From contig NZ_NFHZ01000001.1 of the NCBI RefSeq assembly GCF_002161555.1, forward strand, positions 62,001-126,000: DNA of 64,000 nucleotides, read 5' to 3'. The translations under genes were made by a program, and so were the position numbers. The stretch comes from Barnesiella sp. An55 (lineage in GTDB: Bacteria; Bacteroidota; Bacteroidia; Bacteroidales; Barnesiellaceae). The notes under the pieces were generated by a model. It ran no database searches, was not told where the DNA came from, and worked only from the letters and a program-made list of their open reading frames with translations. Of this stretch, positions 25,122 through 33,693 are shown in pieces. Position 1 is the stretch's first letter; the number at the start of each line of letters is the position of its first letter.

Positions 25122-25140
25122 CTATCTTCTACAAAGATAG
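25122..25140. repeat. Short inverted repeat over a distal -7 box
   Basis: CTATCTT (25122-25128) and AAGATAG (25134-25140) are perfect 7-base arms with a 5-base spacer. The right arm lies within the minus-strand TATCTTTG box (25132-25139). It could be an operator, or coincidence. Confidence 0.4.
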
Positions 25141-25345
25141 TAGAAAAAATGAGATGAGAAAATATGGTGAACGTGGTGTTTTTTATAAAAACGGTAGCCG
25201 CAGTATATGAATTTTTTTAGTATTGTGATTTTATGTAATTGGTTATAAGTATTTTATGCGCTTATTGAGATGCGATTTATATTCCTGTAACCTTCTATAT
25301 AGGCCTGACGTTTATTCACATAAAAATAAAAAAGAGGTGTCTATT

Positions 25346-25377
25346 TTTGAAGATTCAACAGAAAGAGTATAATTTTG
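25346..25377 (+). promoter_or_regulatory. Promoter of the LRR surface protein
   Basis: TTTG at 25346-25349, 20 bases, TAATTTTG at 25370-25377: full match to the Bacteroidetes consensus. The ATG at 25405 follows 27 bases later. Confidence 0.75.
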
Positions 25378-25404
25378 TACCAAAACATTTAAATTTCATA
25401 AAAA

Positions 25405-27132
25405 ATGGGGAATCGTATGCTAAGGAAAGCATTGTCGTGCTTGATTCTATTTGTATTGTATGCACAATTGTCGTATGCCGTATCGATTAAAGATGAAAGT
25501 GGGGTTTGGTTTTATATTCTTTCGGAAGAGGATCTTACGTGTGTGATAAATAGTGCTCCCAATAAGTCGCATGTAACCATAGCCAGTTCATATCTGTATG
25601 AGGGGAAACGTTATAAGCCGGTAGAAATTGCCAATATGGCTTTTATGGATAAGGATTCGGTCGAGACAGTAGCTTTACCCTCGACTATTGAGCGAATAGG
25701 GCAATCGGCATTCAGTGGTTGTACCCAATTGAAAGAAATATCTTTACCGAGTGGTTTGAAATCGATAGGCTCGTATTGTTTTGCGTCGTGTGACAGTCTC
25801 TCCGGATTTTCGGCACCGGCAGCGTTGACCGAGATAGGGAGCTCTGCTTTTTCGGGTAGCGGAGTGACTCATGTGGAAATCGGTGAAAACATAGAGGAAA
25901 TAGGAGCATCGGCATTCTCTAATTGTCAGTCTCTACAATCTTTTCGGATGTCGCCTTCACCTATGAAAACGATTAACAGTGGACTGTTTATGGATTGTAT
26001 CAAATTGACAGGAGTTGAACTTCCCAATACGATAACCAATATAGAAGATAAAGTATTCAGCGGATGTACGTCATTGACCCAAATAGATCTTCCTGATAGT
26101 TTACTCAGATTGGGTGGTGATGCGTTTGAAGATTGTATCAATTTATCCCATGTCGAAATGCCGAGTGGTATCACTCTGGGTATAGGTATTCAAAGTTATC
26201 CTTTTGTAAAATCCATCCATTTTACCCAGGGAGCGAGACCGGTGGTCGATGCCGTGTTTCACTATTCGTTCCCCGACTTGGAATCGATTAGTTTTGCCGT
26301 AGGCATTACCGAAATAACAGGTTCGGCATTTTCCCATTGCGATAGTTTGGAATCGATAGAATTTTCTACTTCGATACGGCGTATAGACGGCTCGGCGTTT
26401 TATCAATGTGGTAGATTGGAGCATGTCACATTGCCTCCCAATCTCATCAGTATTGGAAGTCGGGCCTTTACCGACTGTACTGGTTTGAAAAAGGTTGTAT
26501 TGCCTGTGACGCTCGACACGATAGGAGTGTCGGCTTTTGCCTATTGTTCTGATCTGGAGGAGGTCGCTTTTCCCCATGGGTTGAAGTATATTGGCAGTGG
26601 TGCTTTCGATAGATGTACCAGTTTGAAGGTGGTAGAAACCGATAGCGAACTCGAATATATTGGTAGTGATGCTTTTAATCATTCTGGCGTACAACGGTTG
26701 GTTCTTGGACGTGGATTGAAAACGATTGGCGATAGGGCATTTAACTATTGTCCGCTTACCGAGATTTATTCGTGGAATCTTCAACCGCCAGAGATCTTTT
26801 TCAGTACTTTTGCCGGCGGAATCTATTACGATGCTACACTGACTGTTCCTGCCCAGGCCGTCGAAGCCTATCAATCAGCTGAGTATTGGGAAAACTTTGA
26901 AAATATTGTCGGTCAAGACATGAGTGGGGTAGAGCAACCGGCCAGAACCGATGTCTCGGTTTCGATACAGGATGGAAAATTAGTTGTCGAGAGTGATGAG
27001 ATTCGCGAGATTGTGGTCTATGATACGCAGGGCCGTTTGGTCTATCGCGGTACCGATACCATAGTAAGTGTTCCTCGCTCGGGGCTCTATTTGGTAAAAG
27101 TGGGAACCGAGGTGCTTAAAGTAATGTTATAA
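25405..27132 (+). CDS. BspA-type leucine-rich-repeat surface protein
   Basis: A 575-residue protein with a signal peptide (to about residue 25, cleavage near SYA; a second ATG is at residue 5). Residues 65-455 carry about 15 repeats of roughly 23 residues of the LRR_5 type (pattern 'IGxSAFxxCxxLxxxxLP'), the same as in Treponema and Tannerella BspA proteins. LRR_5 proteins can bind host or bacterial surfaces. The last 60 residues (VSVSIQDGKLVVESD...VLKVML) form a small beta domain with IVVYDTQGRLVYRG and GLYLVKVG, like a C-terminal sorting/anchoring domain. It is alone on the plus strand with its own promoter and terminator. Ligand unknown. Confidence 0.88.
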   Translation: MGNRMLRKALSCLILFVLYAQLSYAVSIKDESGVWFYILSEEDLTCVINSAPNKSHVTIASSYLYEGKRYKPVEIANMAFMDKDSVETVALPSTIERIGQSAFSGCTQLKEISLPSGLKSIGSYCFASCDSLSGFSAPAALTEIGSSAFSGSGVTHVEIGENIEEIGASAFSNCQSLQSFRMSPSPMKTINSGLFMDCIKLTGVELPNTITNIEDKVFSGCTSLTQIDLPDSLLRLGGDAFEDCINLSHVEMPSGITLGIGIQSYPFVKSIHFTQGARPVVDAVFHYSFPDLESISFAVGITEITGSAFSHCDSLESIEFSTSIRRIDGSAFYQCGRLEHVTLPPNLISIGSRAFTDCTGLKKVVLPVTLDTIGVSAFAYCSDLEEVAFPHGLKYIGSGAFDRCTSLKVVETDSELEYIGSDAFNHSGVQRLVLGRGLKTIGDRAFNYCPLTEIYSWNLQPPEIFFSTFAGGIYYDATLTVPAQAVEAYQSAEYWENFENIVGQDMSGVEQPARTDVSVSIQDGKLVVESDEIREIVVYDTQGRLVYRGTDTIVSVPRSGLYLVKVGTEVLKVML

Positions 27133-27189
27133 GTGCTTCGAAGGGTGGAACTCGACATGGTTTGCAGTTTCACCGAGATATAGAAAAAC

Positions 27190-27231
27190 AGGAAAGGATA
27201 AGAGACAATAAAAACACTCTTATCCTTTCCT
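27190..27231. terminator. Bidirectional terminator between LRR gene and histidine kinase
   Basis: AGGAAAGGATAAGAG (27190-27204) pairs perfectly with CTCTTATCCTTTCCT (27217-27231). Plus-strand readthrough meets GCTCTTTTA; minus-strand readthrough meets TGTTTTTC. Confidence 0.85.
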
Positions 27232-27251
27232 GCTCTTTTATGGTATCTACT

Positions 27252-29027
27252 TTAATTCTTTTTCAAAGAGAAGAGAATGTTCAAGCCACCCGAAGGTACA
27301 TTCTTGACCCATATTTCTCCTTTGTGGAAGAGAACGGCATTTTTTACGATGGCCAGCCCCAGACCGGTACCACCAAGCTTGCGGGAGCGTCCTTTGTCCA
27401 CCCGATAGAAACGCTCGAACAGGCGGTTCAAATGCTCTTCGGGTACACCCACTCCGTTGTCGGAGAAGGAGAAATAGTAGTAATTGTCGTCTTCGAGATA
27501 GCAGTCGATGGTAATTTGGGTACCCTTACCGGCATAGGCAATGGCATTGTCGGTGAGGTTTCTGAAGATCGAATACAACAGCGAGTAATTGCCGTTTAAG
27601 GTCATCTGGGCGTGCAGGTTGCGAGTCACCACGGTCATCCCTTTTTCGGTAAGAGCGGCCTGCGATTCGCCTATCACTTCGTTGATAATCTTCTGCAAAT
27701 CGGTATTGTCGGTGTCGTACAGGTCTTTCGATTCATCGAGCCGGTTGAGCATAGAGATATCGCGCAACAGATCGGTCAGTCGTTTCGATTGGGCGTAGCA
27801 CCGTTCCATAAACATCCGTTTACGTTCGTCGTCCATCTGGGTCGAGAGTATGGTCTCCATATAACCTCTGATGCTGCTGACCGGGGTCTTCAACTCATGA
27901 GCGATATTCTGGGTCAGTTGTCTTTTCAGGCGGCTCTCCTGTTCTTGTTGGGTAATATCGTTAATGGCGATCTCGAAGGTGTGATCTTGAAAGATGATGC
28001 ACTCGATAAGGAATGTGCGACTCCCTTTGTCGAGGGTCATCGACTCCGATATAAACTCTTCGCGCACATTGGGCTCAAAAAGCTTTTGAGAGATAAAGTC
28101 GTTGATTTTTTTGAGATTATCCTCCTTGAACAGATAGTCGGCCGGCGACAATGTGTTGTCGGTGATAAGGCTGAGGTATTGAATAAAGAGGTTGTTGGCC
28201 ATGATGATGCGTTTGTCTTTCGAGAAAAACGCCAGCCCCTCTTTGGAGAATTGCAAGTGCTTGAACAGTTTTTCCTGCTCGATAGAAAGCTTCTCTTTGG
28301 TACGCAGCAGATTGTCGTAGATGTGGGTGAGGCTTTGGGTGATGTTGCCAATATCGTCAACCCCCGATTTTATAGTGATGTGTATGGGCTTGCCTTGTTC
28401 GGCTTGTTGGGCCAGCTGTCCAAGAGCTGCAATCGATTTTCCCAGACTGCGGCAGAAATAGTAGAGCAGCAGGATGGCAAAAATTGATATTCCCACCATG
28501 AAATAGATGAACTCCTTGTTGGGATTGAGTATGGAGAGATTCTCCCGTTCAAAGGGAATGGACGTGCGCACGATCCAGTCACCGCATTGGCGTGCCGAGT
28601 AGAAATAGTTTTTCTTGTGGGTTTGCGAATGTCGAATAGCATACCCTTCGCCACTTTTCAACGCCTGCTGTATTTCGGGACGGGAGAGGTGATTGTCGGT
28701 AACGGAGTCGCCATCTTCTCCATGTTGGTTCTCGAGCAGGACATCGCCGGTCTTGGCCGAGATTATGGTCACTCTCAAATCCTTGCTGGTCATGTTGCGG
28801 ATAATCGAGTCGATGGATATATGGTCGATATCTTGGTCTTTGATCTGGGCGTATATGAGTCCGTTATAGTCTTGCAAAAGCTCATTCAGCGACTGTTGCC
28901 GGTTTTCCTTCTCGAGGCGGTATTCAAACAGCAGGATGATGGCGATAAAGACAATAAAGAGAGAGGCGATAGAGAAGAACAGCTTCCTATCGAACGTCAT
29001 AAATTGAGTACGTTTTTCGAGTGTCAT
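27252..29027 (-). CDS. Sensor histidine kinase, PhoR type
   Basis: A 591-residue inner-membrane kinase. Two membrane helices (about 15-35 and 173-192) flank a periplasmic sensor region (40-170). Then come a HAMP-like linker (195-250), a PAS-like domain (255-360), and a HisKA domain with phospho-acceptor His377 in NIAHELKTPVSSIRG. The ATPase domain has DNAIAYAGKG, DNGVGVPEEHL and LGGTGLGLAIVK. It lies eight bases after its response regulator. A second possible start is Met10. The periplasmic sensor is not assigned to a known ligand. Confidence 0.93.
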   Translation of the reverse strand: MTLEKRTQFMTFDRKLFFSIASLFIVFIAIILLFEYRLEKENRQQSLNELLQDYNGLIYAQIKDQDIDHISIDSIIRNMTSKDLRVTIISAKTGDVLLENQHGEDGDSVTDNHLSRPEIQQALKSGEGYAIRHSQTHKKNYFYSARQCGDWIVRTSIPFERENLSILNPNKEFIYFMVGISIFAILLLYYFCRSLGKSIAALGQLAQQAEQGKPIHITIKSGVDDIGNITQSLTHIYDNLLRTKEKLSIEQEKLFKHLQFSKEGLAFFSKDKRIIMANNLFIQYLSLITDNTLSPADYLFKEDNLKKINDFISQKLFEPNVREEFISESMTLDKGSRTFLIECIIFQDHTFEIAINDITQQEQESRLKRQLTQNIAHELKTPVSSIRGYMETILSTQMDDERKRMFMERCYAQSKRLTDLLRDISMLNRLDESKDLYDTDNTDLQKIINEVIGESQAALTEKGMTVVTRNLHAQMTLNGNYSLLYSIFRNLTDNAIAYAGKGTQITIDCYLEDDNYYYFSFSDNGVGVPEEHLNRLFERFYRVDKGRSRKLGGTGLGLAIVKNAVLFHKGEIWVKNVPSGGLNILFSLKKN

Positions 29028-29035
29028 GTTTCAAG

Positions 29036-29716
29036 TCAAGTAGTTTCGAAACAATATCCGTATCCGAGTCGGGTAACGATGTGTTTCCCGTATTCACCGA
29101 TCTTTTTGCGTAAACGGGTAATATTTACATCGATGGTACGGTCCAGCACATAGACCTCGTCGGTCCATATTTTCGACAGAATCTCTTCGCGGGAGAATAC
29201 TTGTCCCGGGTGGGAGAGTAGCAGTGAGAGTATCTCAAACTCCTTTTTGGTGAGCGGGAGCTCGGTTTGGTCGATAAAGGCCCGTTTTTTGGTGGGGTCG
29301 ATATAGAGACTTTCGTATTGCAGAATTTCGGGAACCTCTTTTTCGGAGCTTCGGCGCAACACGGCTTTGACTCGGGCAATGACTTCGCGGATGGAAAAAG
29401 GCTTGGAGATGTAGTCGTCGGCTCCGATGTTGAATCCCATGAGTTTGTCGTCCTCGGTATCTTTGGCCGTGAGGAAGATGATGGGAATGTGTTTGAGCTT
29501 TTCGTTCTTGTGCAGAATCGAGGCCATCTTGAACCCGTTCATTTCGCCCATCATGACATCGAGCAGCAACAGGTTGTAGTCGGCCAGAGGCATTTGCAAG
29601 GCCTCTTCGGCCGAGTTGGCCGTATCGACCTCATAACCCTCTACCTCGAGGTTGAATTTCAGAATTTCGCACAAATCTTCTTCGTCATCTACAACTAAAA
29701 TTTTGTAATTGGCCAT
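29036..29716 (-). CDS. Response regulator, OmpR/PhoB family
   Basis: A 226-residue regulator. The receiver domain (1-120) has acidic Asp10/Asp11, phospho-acceptor Asp53 in LLLLDVMMGEMNG, Thr in FLTAKD and Lys in GADDYISKPF. The winged-helix DNA-binding domain (130-225) has LTKKEFEILSLLLSHPGQVFSREEIL and DRTIDVNITRLRKKIG. It is the partner of the kinase just downstream. It begins 73 bases after the ArnT-like gene on the same strand. Whether it shares that transcript is uncertain; no strong promoter box is seen in the gap. Confidence 0.94.
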   Translation of the reverse strand: MANYKILVVDDEEDLCEILKFNLEVEGYEVDTANSAEEALQMPLADYNLLLLDVMMGEMNGFKMASILHKNEKLKHIPIIFLTAKDTEDDKLMGFNIGADDYISKPFSIREVIARVKAVLRRSSEKEVPEILQYESLYIDPTKKRAFIDQTELPLTKKEFEILSLLLSHPGQVFSREEILSKIWTDEVYVLDRTIDVNITRLRKKIGEYGKHIVTRLGYGYCFETT

Positions 29717-29789
29717 AGCTTTCGGTTTTTATTGATGCTGCAAAATTGAGAAATAGATATTTCAACGATGTGACAATCGATTTTTAATT

Positions 29790-31514
29790 TCAATCTATCG
29801 ATGCATCTCGCTGATGGAAATTCAAGAGCAACACAAAATCCTTCACGTCGTTGCCTTTGCGGTCGCTTCGCAACTCTTGTTCAAAGGTGTATTGCTTGCC
29901 GTATTTCTCCTGTATGTATTGGAAATCTTTTTCTCCTACCAGCAGATATCCTTCGCGAGGAGTCTCTCTTTCAAATTCGACCACACGATCCTGGGTGTAG
30001 AAGTTGATGATGAAAAAGTGCATCATGGGTGTCGATACATAGGAGTATATCTTTCCTTCGGGGACCTCGGCAATGACCTCGTCGGCAAAGGGCTTCATCG
30101 ACTTGGCATTGAGAACGACCGGCAGCGTTGAGGCGTCGAGCATGAGCTGTATGCCGAAGAAGAGTGCCACAACCGAGTAGATGTATCGGTTGTTGTAGGT
30201 GAGGTAGCGCTTGCTCTTGTAGATGTCGTAAATAAGGAATATGATAAATATGCCGGAAATAATCGACACGATATTCCACGATTCGGCCAATGCAGTCATA
30301 TAGTAGGCCATGTCGTCGGGCAGGAGGGCATGGTAATGGTCGGCGACTCCGCTCTTGACCAGGAGCAGGATAATCAGCAGCAAGGCTCCTACCGAGGCGA
30401 TGAGAATCGAGAATACCCGCCAAACCTTGGGCCTCTGTTTAAGCAGATAGAGCATATACTCGGCCAGGAAGTAGGCTATAAAGGGATAGATGGGCAGGAT
30501 ATATACCGACCGCTTACTCTTGGGAATACAATAGAAGACAAAGATAATGACGATGGACAGCAGGCTGAAGAGTCTCATGCGGTCCATGTGAGCTATATAG
30601 TCTTTGAACCGGCGCCAATATTGCTTTACCGTACCCTGTGGTTTCTTGTATTTCAGTACAAACAGCGACATGATTACCAGCAACGACCAGGGCAACCAGC
30701 CGGCCAGGGTAATGTAGAAATAGTATATGACGGGTTGTTCGTGCGATTCGTAGCTCATCTTGCCCAGGAATCGGCCGAAGTTCTCTTCGAGTACCAGCTG
30801 CAAGAAGGTATCGCCGCCCTGTTGATAGGCCGCATAGTACCATGCCAAAGGAAGTATGCAGGAGAGCAAGGCCAAGGGCAAGACTTTATAAATGGTCTTC
30901 CAGAGCGATACATTCTGCAAAAGCAGAAAGACCCCGATGACGGCACATGGCAGGATAATGCCTACCGGACCTTTGGTGAGGGTAGCGATGCTCATGAACA
31001 GGATAGCCCAAATAGGGATTCCCCGCAGGCGATGTTCCCACCATCGGTAGAGTTGCAACAGAGCCAAAACGATGAAGCAGGTGAGCACCATATCGACTCT
31101 CGACGCCATGGCAGCCCGGTGTACCTCGAACCCCGATAACAGCAGTAATGCCGACAGAAAAGCGATATCGTTACGACTCCGCTTGGCAAAGAAGAGGAAG
31201 CACATGGCCGACATGATGATAAGGGCCAGGGCCGACGGCAGTCGTGAGGTAAACTCGGTCACTTCGCCCGTGGGCAAGGACAGGGCAGCAATGCACCAGT
31301 GGAAGAAAGGCGGTTTGTAGGCAATATCGCTCCCGTTGTTCACGGGCAGTATCCAGTTGTCGTTTTGCAGCATGCTCACGGCGACAATGGCTTCGCGGGG
31401 CTCGCCCTTGGTGTGGAAGTTGGTCAATCCCAGGTAGGGTATGATTGTGAGAGTACTGATAATCAGCAATAGCAGAAACAGCGAAGATCTTGAGCTTATT
31501 TTAGGCATGTTCAT
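29790..31514 (-). CDS. ArnT-like glycosyltransferase (GT83/PMT family)
   Basis: A 574-residue integral membrane glycosyltransferase with about 12 helices. It has the GT-C signature near the start: NFHTKGEPREAIVAVSMLQNDNW with acidic residues in the first periplasmic loop, then NGSDIAYKPPFFHWCIAALSLP. It would transfer a sugar from a polyprenyl-phosphate donor to an envelope acceptor such as lipid A or a glycan, on the periplasmic side. It follows the GtrB-like enzyme by 12 bases. The sugar and acceptor are unknown. A second ATG at residue 3 is possible. Confidence 0.85.
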   Translation of the reverse strand: MNMPKISSRSSLFLLLLIISTLTIIPYLGLTNFHTKGEPREAIVAVSMLQNDNWILPVNNGSDIAYKPPFFHWCIAALSLPTGEVTEFTSRLPSALALIIMSAMCFLFFAKRSRNDIAFLSALLLLSGFEVHRAAMASRVDMVLTCFIVLALLQLYRWWEHRLRGIPIWAILFMSIATLTKGPVGIILPCAVIGVFLLLQNVSLWKTIYKVLPLALLSCILPLAWYYAAYQQGGDTFLQLVLEENFGRFLGKMSYESHEQPVIYYFYITLAGWLPWSLLVIMSLFVLKYKKPQGTVKQYWRRFKDYIAHMDRMRLFSLLSIVIIFVFYCIPKSKRSVYILPIYPFIAYFLAEYMLYLLKQRPKVWRVFSILIASVGALLLIILLLVKSGVADHYHALLPDDMAYYMTALAESWNIVSIISGIFIIFLIYDIYKSKRYLTYNNRYIYSVVALFFGIQLMLDASTLPVVLNAKSMKPFADEVIAEVPEGKIYSYVSTPMMHFFIINFYTQDRVVEFERETPREGYLLVGEKDFQYIQEKYGKQYTFEQELRSDRKGNDVKDFVLLLNFHQRDASID

Positions 31515-31526
31515 AATCGAGCAGTC

Positions 31527-32480
31527 TTAAAGCGTTTTTTGATTAGTCGTGTCGAAATTGATTTTTTTGTCAATGATATATTCGGGACGGTTTTTGGTCT
31601 CGTCGAAGATATTGCCGATGTACTCCCCAAGGATACCTATTGTGAACAGTTGTACGCCTCCCAGGAATACGATGGTAATGATGGTCGATGACCAGCCGGG
31701 CACAATAGACTCTTTGCCCGAGAGGTACATGACAAATACCCAAATGGCATAGGCCAGGGCAATGAAAATAGAGAGCGTACCCAGCGAGATGGCCAGTTTG
31801 AGAGGCTTTTTGGAAAAACCGAAGATACCGGCCGAGGCAAGTGAGAACATCTTGCGCACCGAATATTTGGTTTTACCGGCCGCCCGTTCGTTGCGGTCGT
31901 AGTAGAATGGGGTCTGTTTGAATCCCATCCAGCTGAAGAGCCCCCGCAGATATTTGTGCTTCTCGGGAAATTGTTTGAAAGCGTCGAGCACCTTGCGGTC
32001 GATGAGTCTGAAATCACCCGTATCGACGGGGAAGGTATAGTCCGACAAGGCATTGAGCATGCGGTAGTACAGTTTAGCCGTAAACTTTTTCATGAAGGTT
32101 TCGCCCTCGCGTTTGTTGCGTACGGCATAGACCACGTTGCTGCCCTCCTTGAGATAGGTGTCGATCATTTGCGGAATCACCTCGGGAGGGTCCTGCAAAT
32201 CGACGTCGATGATTACGGCCACATCGCCCGAGCAGTTGTGCAACCCGGCACTTACCGCATTTTGGTGACCAAAGTTCCGGGAGAACGACAGTACTTTGGT
32301 GTGAGGGTCGTTTTGGGCAAAGCCGAGCAAAAGTTCCTCTGTGCGATCTTTGCTGCCGTCGTTGACAAAAATGAGTTCGTAGTCATAGGGGGTACTGCTC
32401 ATGACTTGAGAGAAGCGCTGGTGTGACAGGGGGAGAACCTCCTCTTCGTTGTAGCAGGGAATGATGACAGATACTTTCAT
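31527..32480 (-). CDS. GtrB-like polyprenyl-phosphate glycosyltransferase (GT2)
   Basis: A 317-residue enzyme. The GT2 domain (1-230) has VSVIIPCYNEEEVL, the NDGSKDRTEEL nucleotide-sugar segment and the DVDLQDPPEVIPQM DXD region. Two transmembrane helices (about 232-255 and 268-290) follow, as in DPM1/GtrB/ArnC proteins. It would make a polyprenyl-phosphate sugar on the cytoplasmic face for the ArnT-like enzyme. The gene lies between the GtrA-like and ArnT-like genes with 12-base gaps. Confidence 0.9.
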   Translation of the reverse strand: MKVSVIIPCYNEEEVLPLSHQRFSQVMSSTPYDYELIFVNDGSKDRTEELLLGFAQNDPHTKVLSFSRNFGHQNAVSAGLHNCSGDVAVIIDVDLQDPPEVIPQMIDTYLKEGSNVVYAVRNKREGETFMKKFTAKLYYRMLNALSDYTFPVDTGDFRLIDRKVLDAFKQFPEKHKYLRGLFSWMGFKQTPFYYDRNERAAGKTKYSVRKMFSLASAGIFGFSKKPLKLAISLGTLSIFIALAYAIWVFVMYLSGKESIVPGWSSTIITIVFLGGVQLFTIGILGEYIGNIFDETKNRPEYIIDKKINFDTTNQKTL

Positions 32481-32492
32481 GGCCTTTCCTTT

Positions 32493-32900
32493 TTATTTTT
32501 TAAACGTGATGCATTTATTCATGGCAAAGTTGCACAGCGTATATACGACCATACTCACCAATTGAGCCCAGGTGTCGGCCATGTGCAAGGTCTCTACCAG
32601 AATAAGCAGTGCTACGAACTGAATACCGTAACAGATCCCGAAACTGACGAGAAACAGCACGGCTTCGCGCATAAAGTTACTATTTAATTTCTTAAATACC
32701 CACAGTTTGCTCCAAAAGAAACTGTTGATAACGCCGGCTATATAGCCTACCAGATTGGCAACGGTATATTTTACGTGCAGCAACTCTTGCAGTACATAGA
32801 TGACAACGAGGGTGATGAGGGTGTTTATGACTCCCACGATACCAAATCGAATGAGTTGCCACAGGGTGTTTTTGTCATATTTTTTCAGCGATTCCAGCAT
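32493..32900 (-). CDS. GtrA-like small membrane protein
   Basis: A 135-residue protein with four transmembrane helices, typical of the GtrA family in length. It has the family pattern LIRFGIVGVINTLITLVVIY near the start and NFAMNKCITFKK at the end. GtrA proteins are believed to flip polyprenyl-phosphate sugar across the inner membrane. It stands between the TRIC gene (10 bases) and the GtrB-like gene (12 bases). Confidence 0.9.
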   Translation of the reverse strand: MLESLKKYDKNTLWQLIRFGIVGVINTLITLVVIYVLQELLHVKYTVANLVGYIAGVINSFFWSKLWVFKKLNSNFMREAVLFLVSFGICYGIQFVALLILVETLHMADTWAQLVSMVVYTLCNFAMNKCITFKK

Positions 32901-32910
32901 GGGAGCGAGG

Positions 32911-33546
32911 TTATTTCTTTTGAGAGTTGTTGTCGGTTTCGTCTTTCAAAGCGGGCAATGACCAGTGGAATTTCACGGCAAGCAATCTCACGGCTACTAC
33001 CGAGATACCGCAAATCGACTGGTTGGTGATGCTGTTGAATCCCATCTTTTGTCCCAGGTAAAACATGATGCCTCCCGCCACGCAGGCCAGGGCATATATA
33101 TCCTTGCGGAAGAGCAGGGGCTCTTCGTTGATGAGAATGTCGCGTATGATACTGCCTACCGAGCCGGTAATCGTACCCATGACGATGGCGACCCAAAAGG
33201 GGAATCCAAACATGAGTGTTTTTTCTACACCCACAACGACAAACAGCGCCAACCCGATGGTATCGAAAATGAAAAACGTATTCTCGAGCTTGACCAGATA
33301 CTGCTTGAATATGATTACGAATATGAGGGCTATGGCGGTGACCGTGAGGTAACTGCCATTAATCATCCAGAAGGGGGTGGCGTTGAGCAGCACGTCGCGG
33401 GTGGTACCGCCACCGATGGCAGTAACCAGTCCTACGGCGTAAGCACCGAACCAGTCGAAGCGTTTGGCAGCAGCCAGTCTAATGCCACTGATGGCAAAGG
33501 CCAGGGTTCCTACAATTTCCAGTATGGTAGCAAATGTCGTATTCAT
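32911..33546 (-). CDS. TRIC/UPF0126-type cation channel family protein
   Basis: A 211-residue membrane protein with seven helices. It shows the repeated UPF0126 motif: FAISGIRLAAAKRFDWFGAYAVGLVTAIGGGTTRDVLLN and later GSVGSIIRDILINEEPLLF. The family is the bacterial trimeric intracellular cation (K+) channel type. It heads the minus-strand operon followed by GtrA, GtrB and ArnT-like genes. Its link to glycan modification is only positional. Confidence 0.88.
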   Translation of the reverse strand: MNTTFATILEIVGTLAFAISGIRLAAAKRFDWFGAYAVGLVTAIGGGTTRDVLLNATPFWMINGSYLTVTAIALIFVIIFKQYLVKLENTFFIFDTIGLALFVVVGVEKTLMFGFPFWVAIVMGTITGSVGSIIRDILINEEPLLFRKDIYALACVAGGIMFYLGQKMGFNSITNQSICGISVVAVRLLAVKFHWSLPALKDETDNNSQKK

Positions 33547-33566
33547 GCTATATTTTTATAAGAATA

Positions 33567-33574
33567 CAAAGGTA
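33567..33574 (-). promoter_or_regulatory. -7 element of the TRIC-GtrA-GtrB-ArnT operon
   Basis: TACCTTTG on the minus strand (33574-33567), about 21 bases before the ATG at 33546. No clear TTTG lies 20 bases further upstream. Confidence 0.5.
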
Positions 33575-33666
33575 CTATTTTTTGTGAGAATCGATGTGTT
33601 TTGGGCCCTCTATGTTTTTGCCGCATGAAATAAGTCGAGCGAGACCGGTTTATAAGAATAAAAGTG

Positions 33667-33674
33667 TACCTTTG
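33667..33674 (+). promoter_or_regulatory. -7 element of the DigH-like gene
   Basis: TACCTTTG at 33667-33674, 20 bases before the ATG at 33694. The upstream box is weak. It supports the 33694 start over an in-frame ATG at 33664, which precedes this box. Confidence 0.5.
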
Positions 33675-33693
33675 CCTGTATAAAATTTTTAGC

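Larger units (their letters stand above)
25019..25404. other. Divergent intergenic region between acyl ligase and LRR gene
   Basis: The 386 bases hold no gene. They contain two copies of TACAAAGATAGT, at 25046-25057 and 25130-25141, each a -7 box on the minus strand, and the plus-strand promoter of the LRR gene at 25346-25377. An inverted repeat at 25122-25140 overlaps the distal box. The middle (about 25150-25340) is A/T-rich with no feature I can name. Confidence 0.7.
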
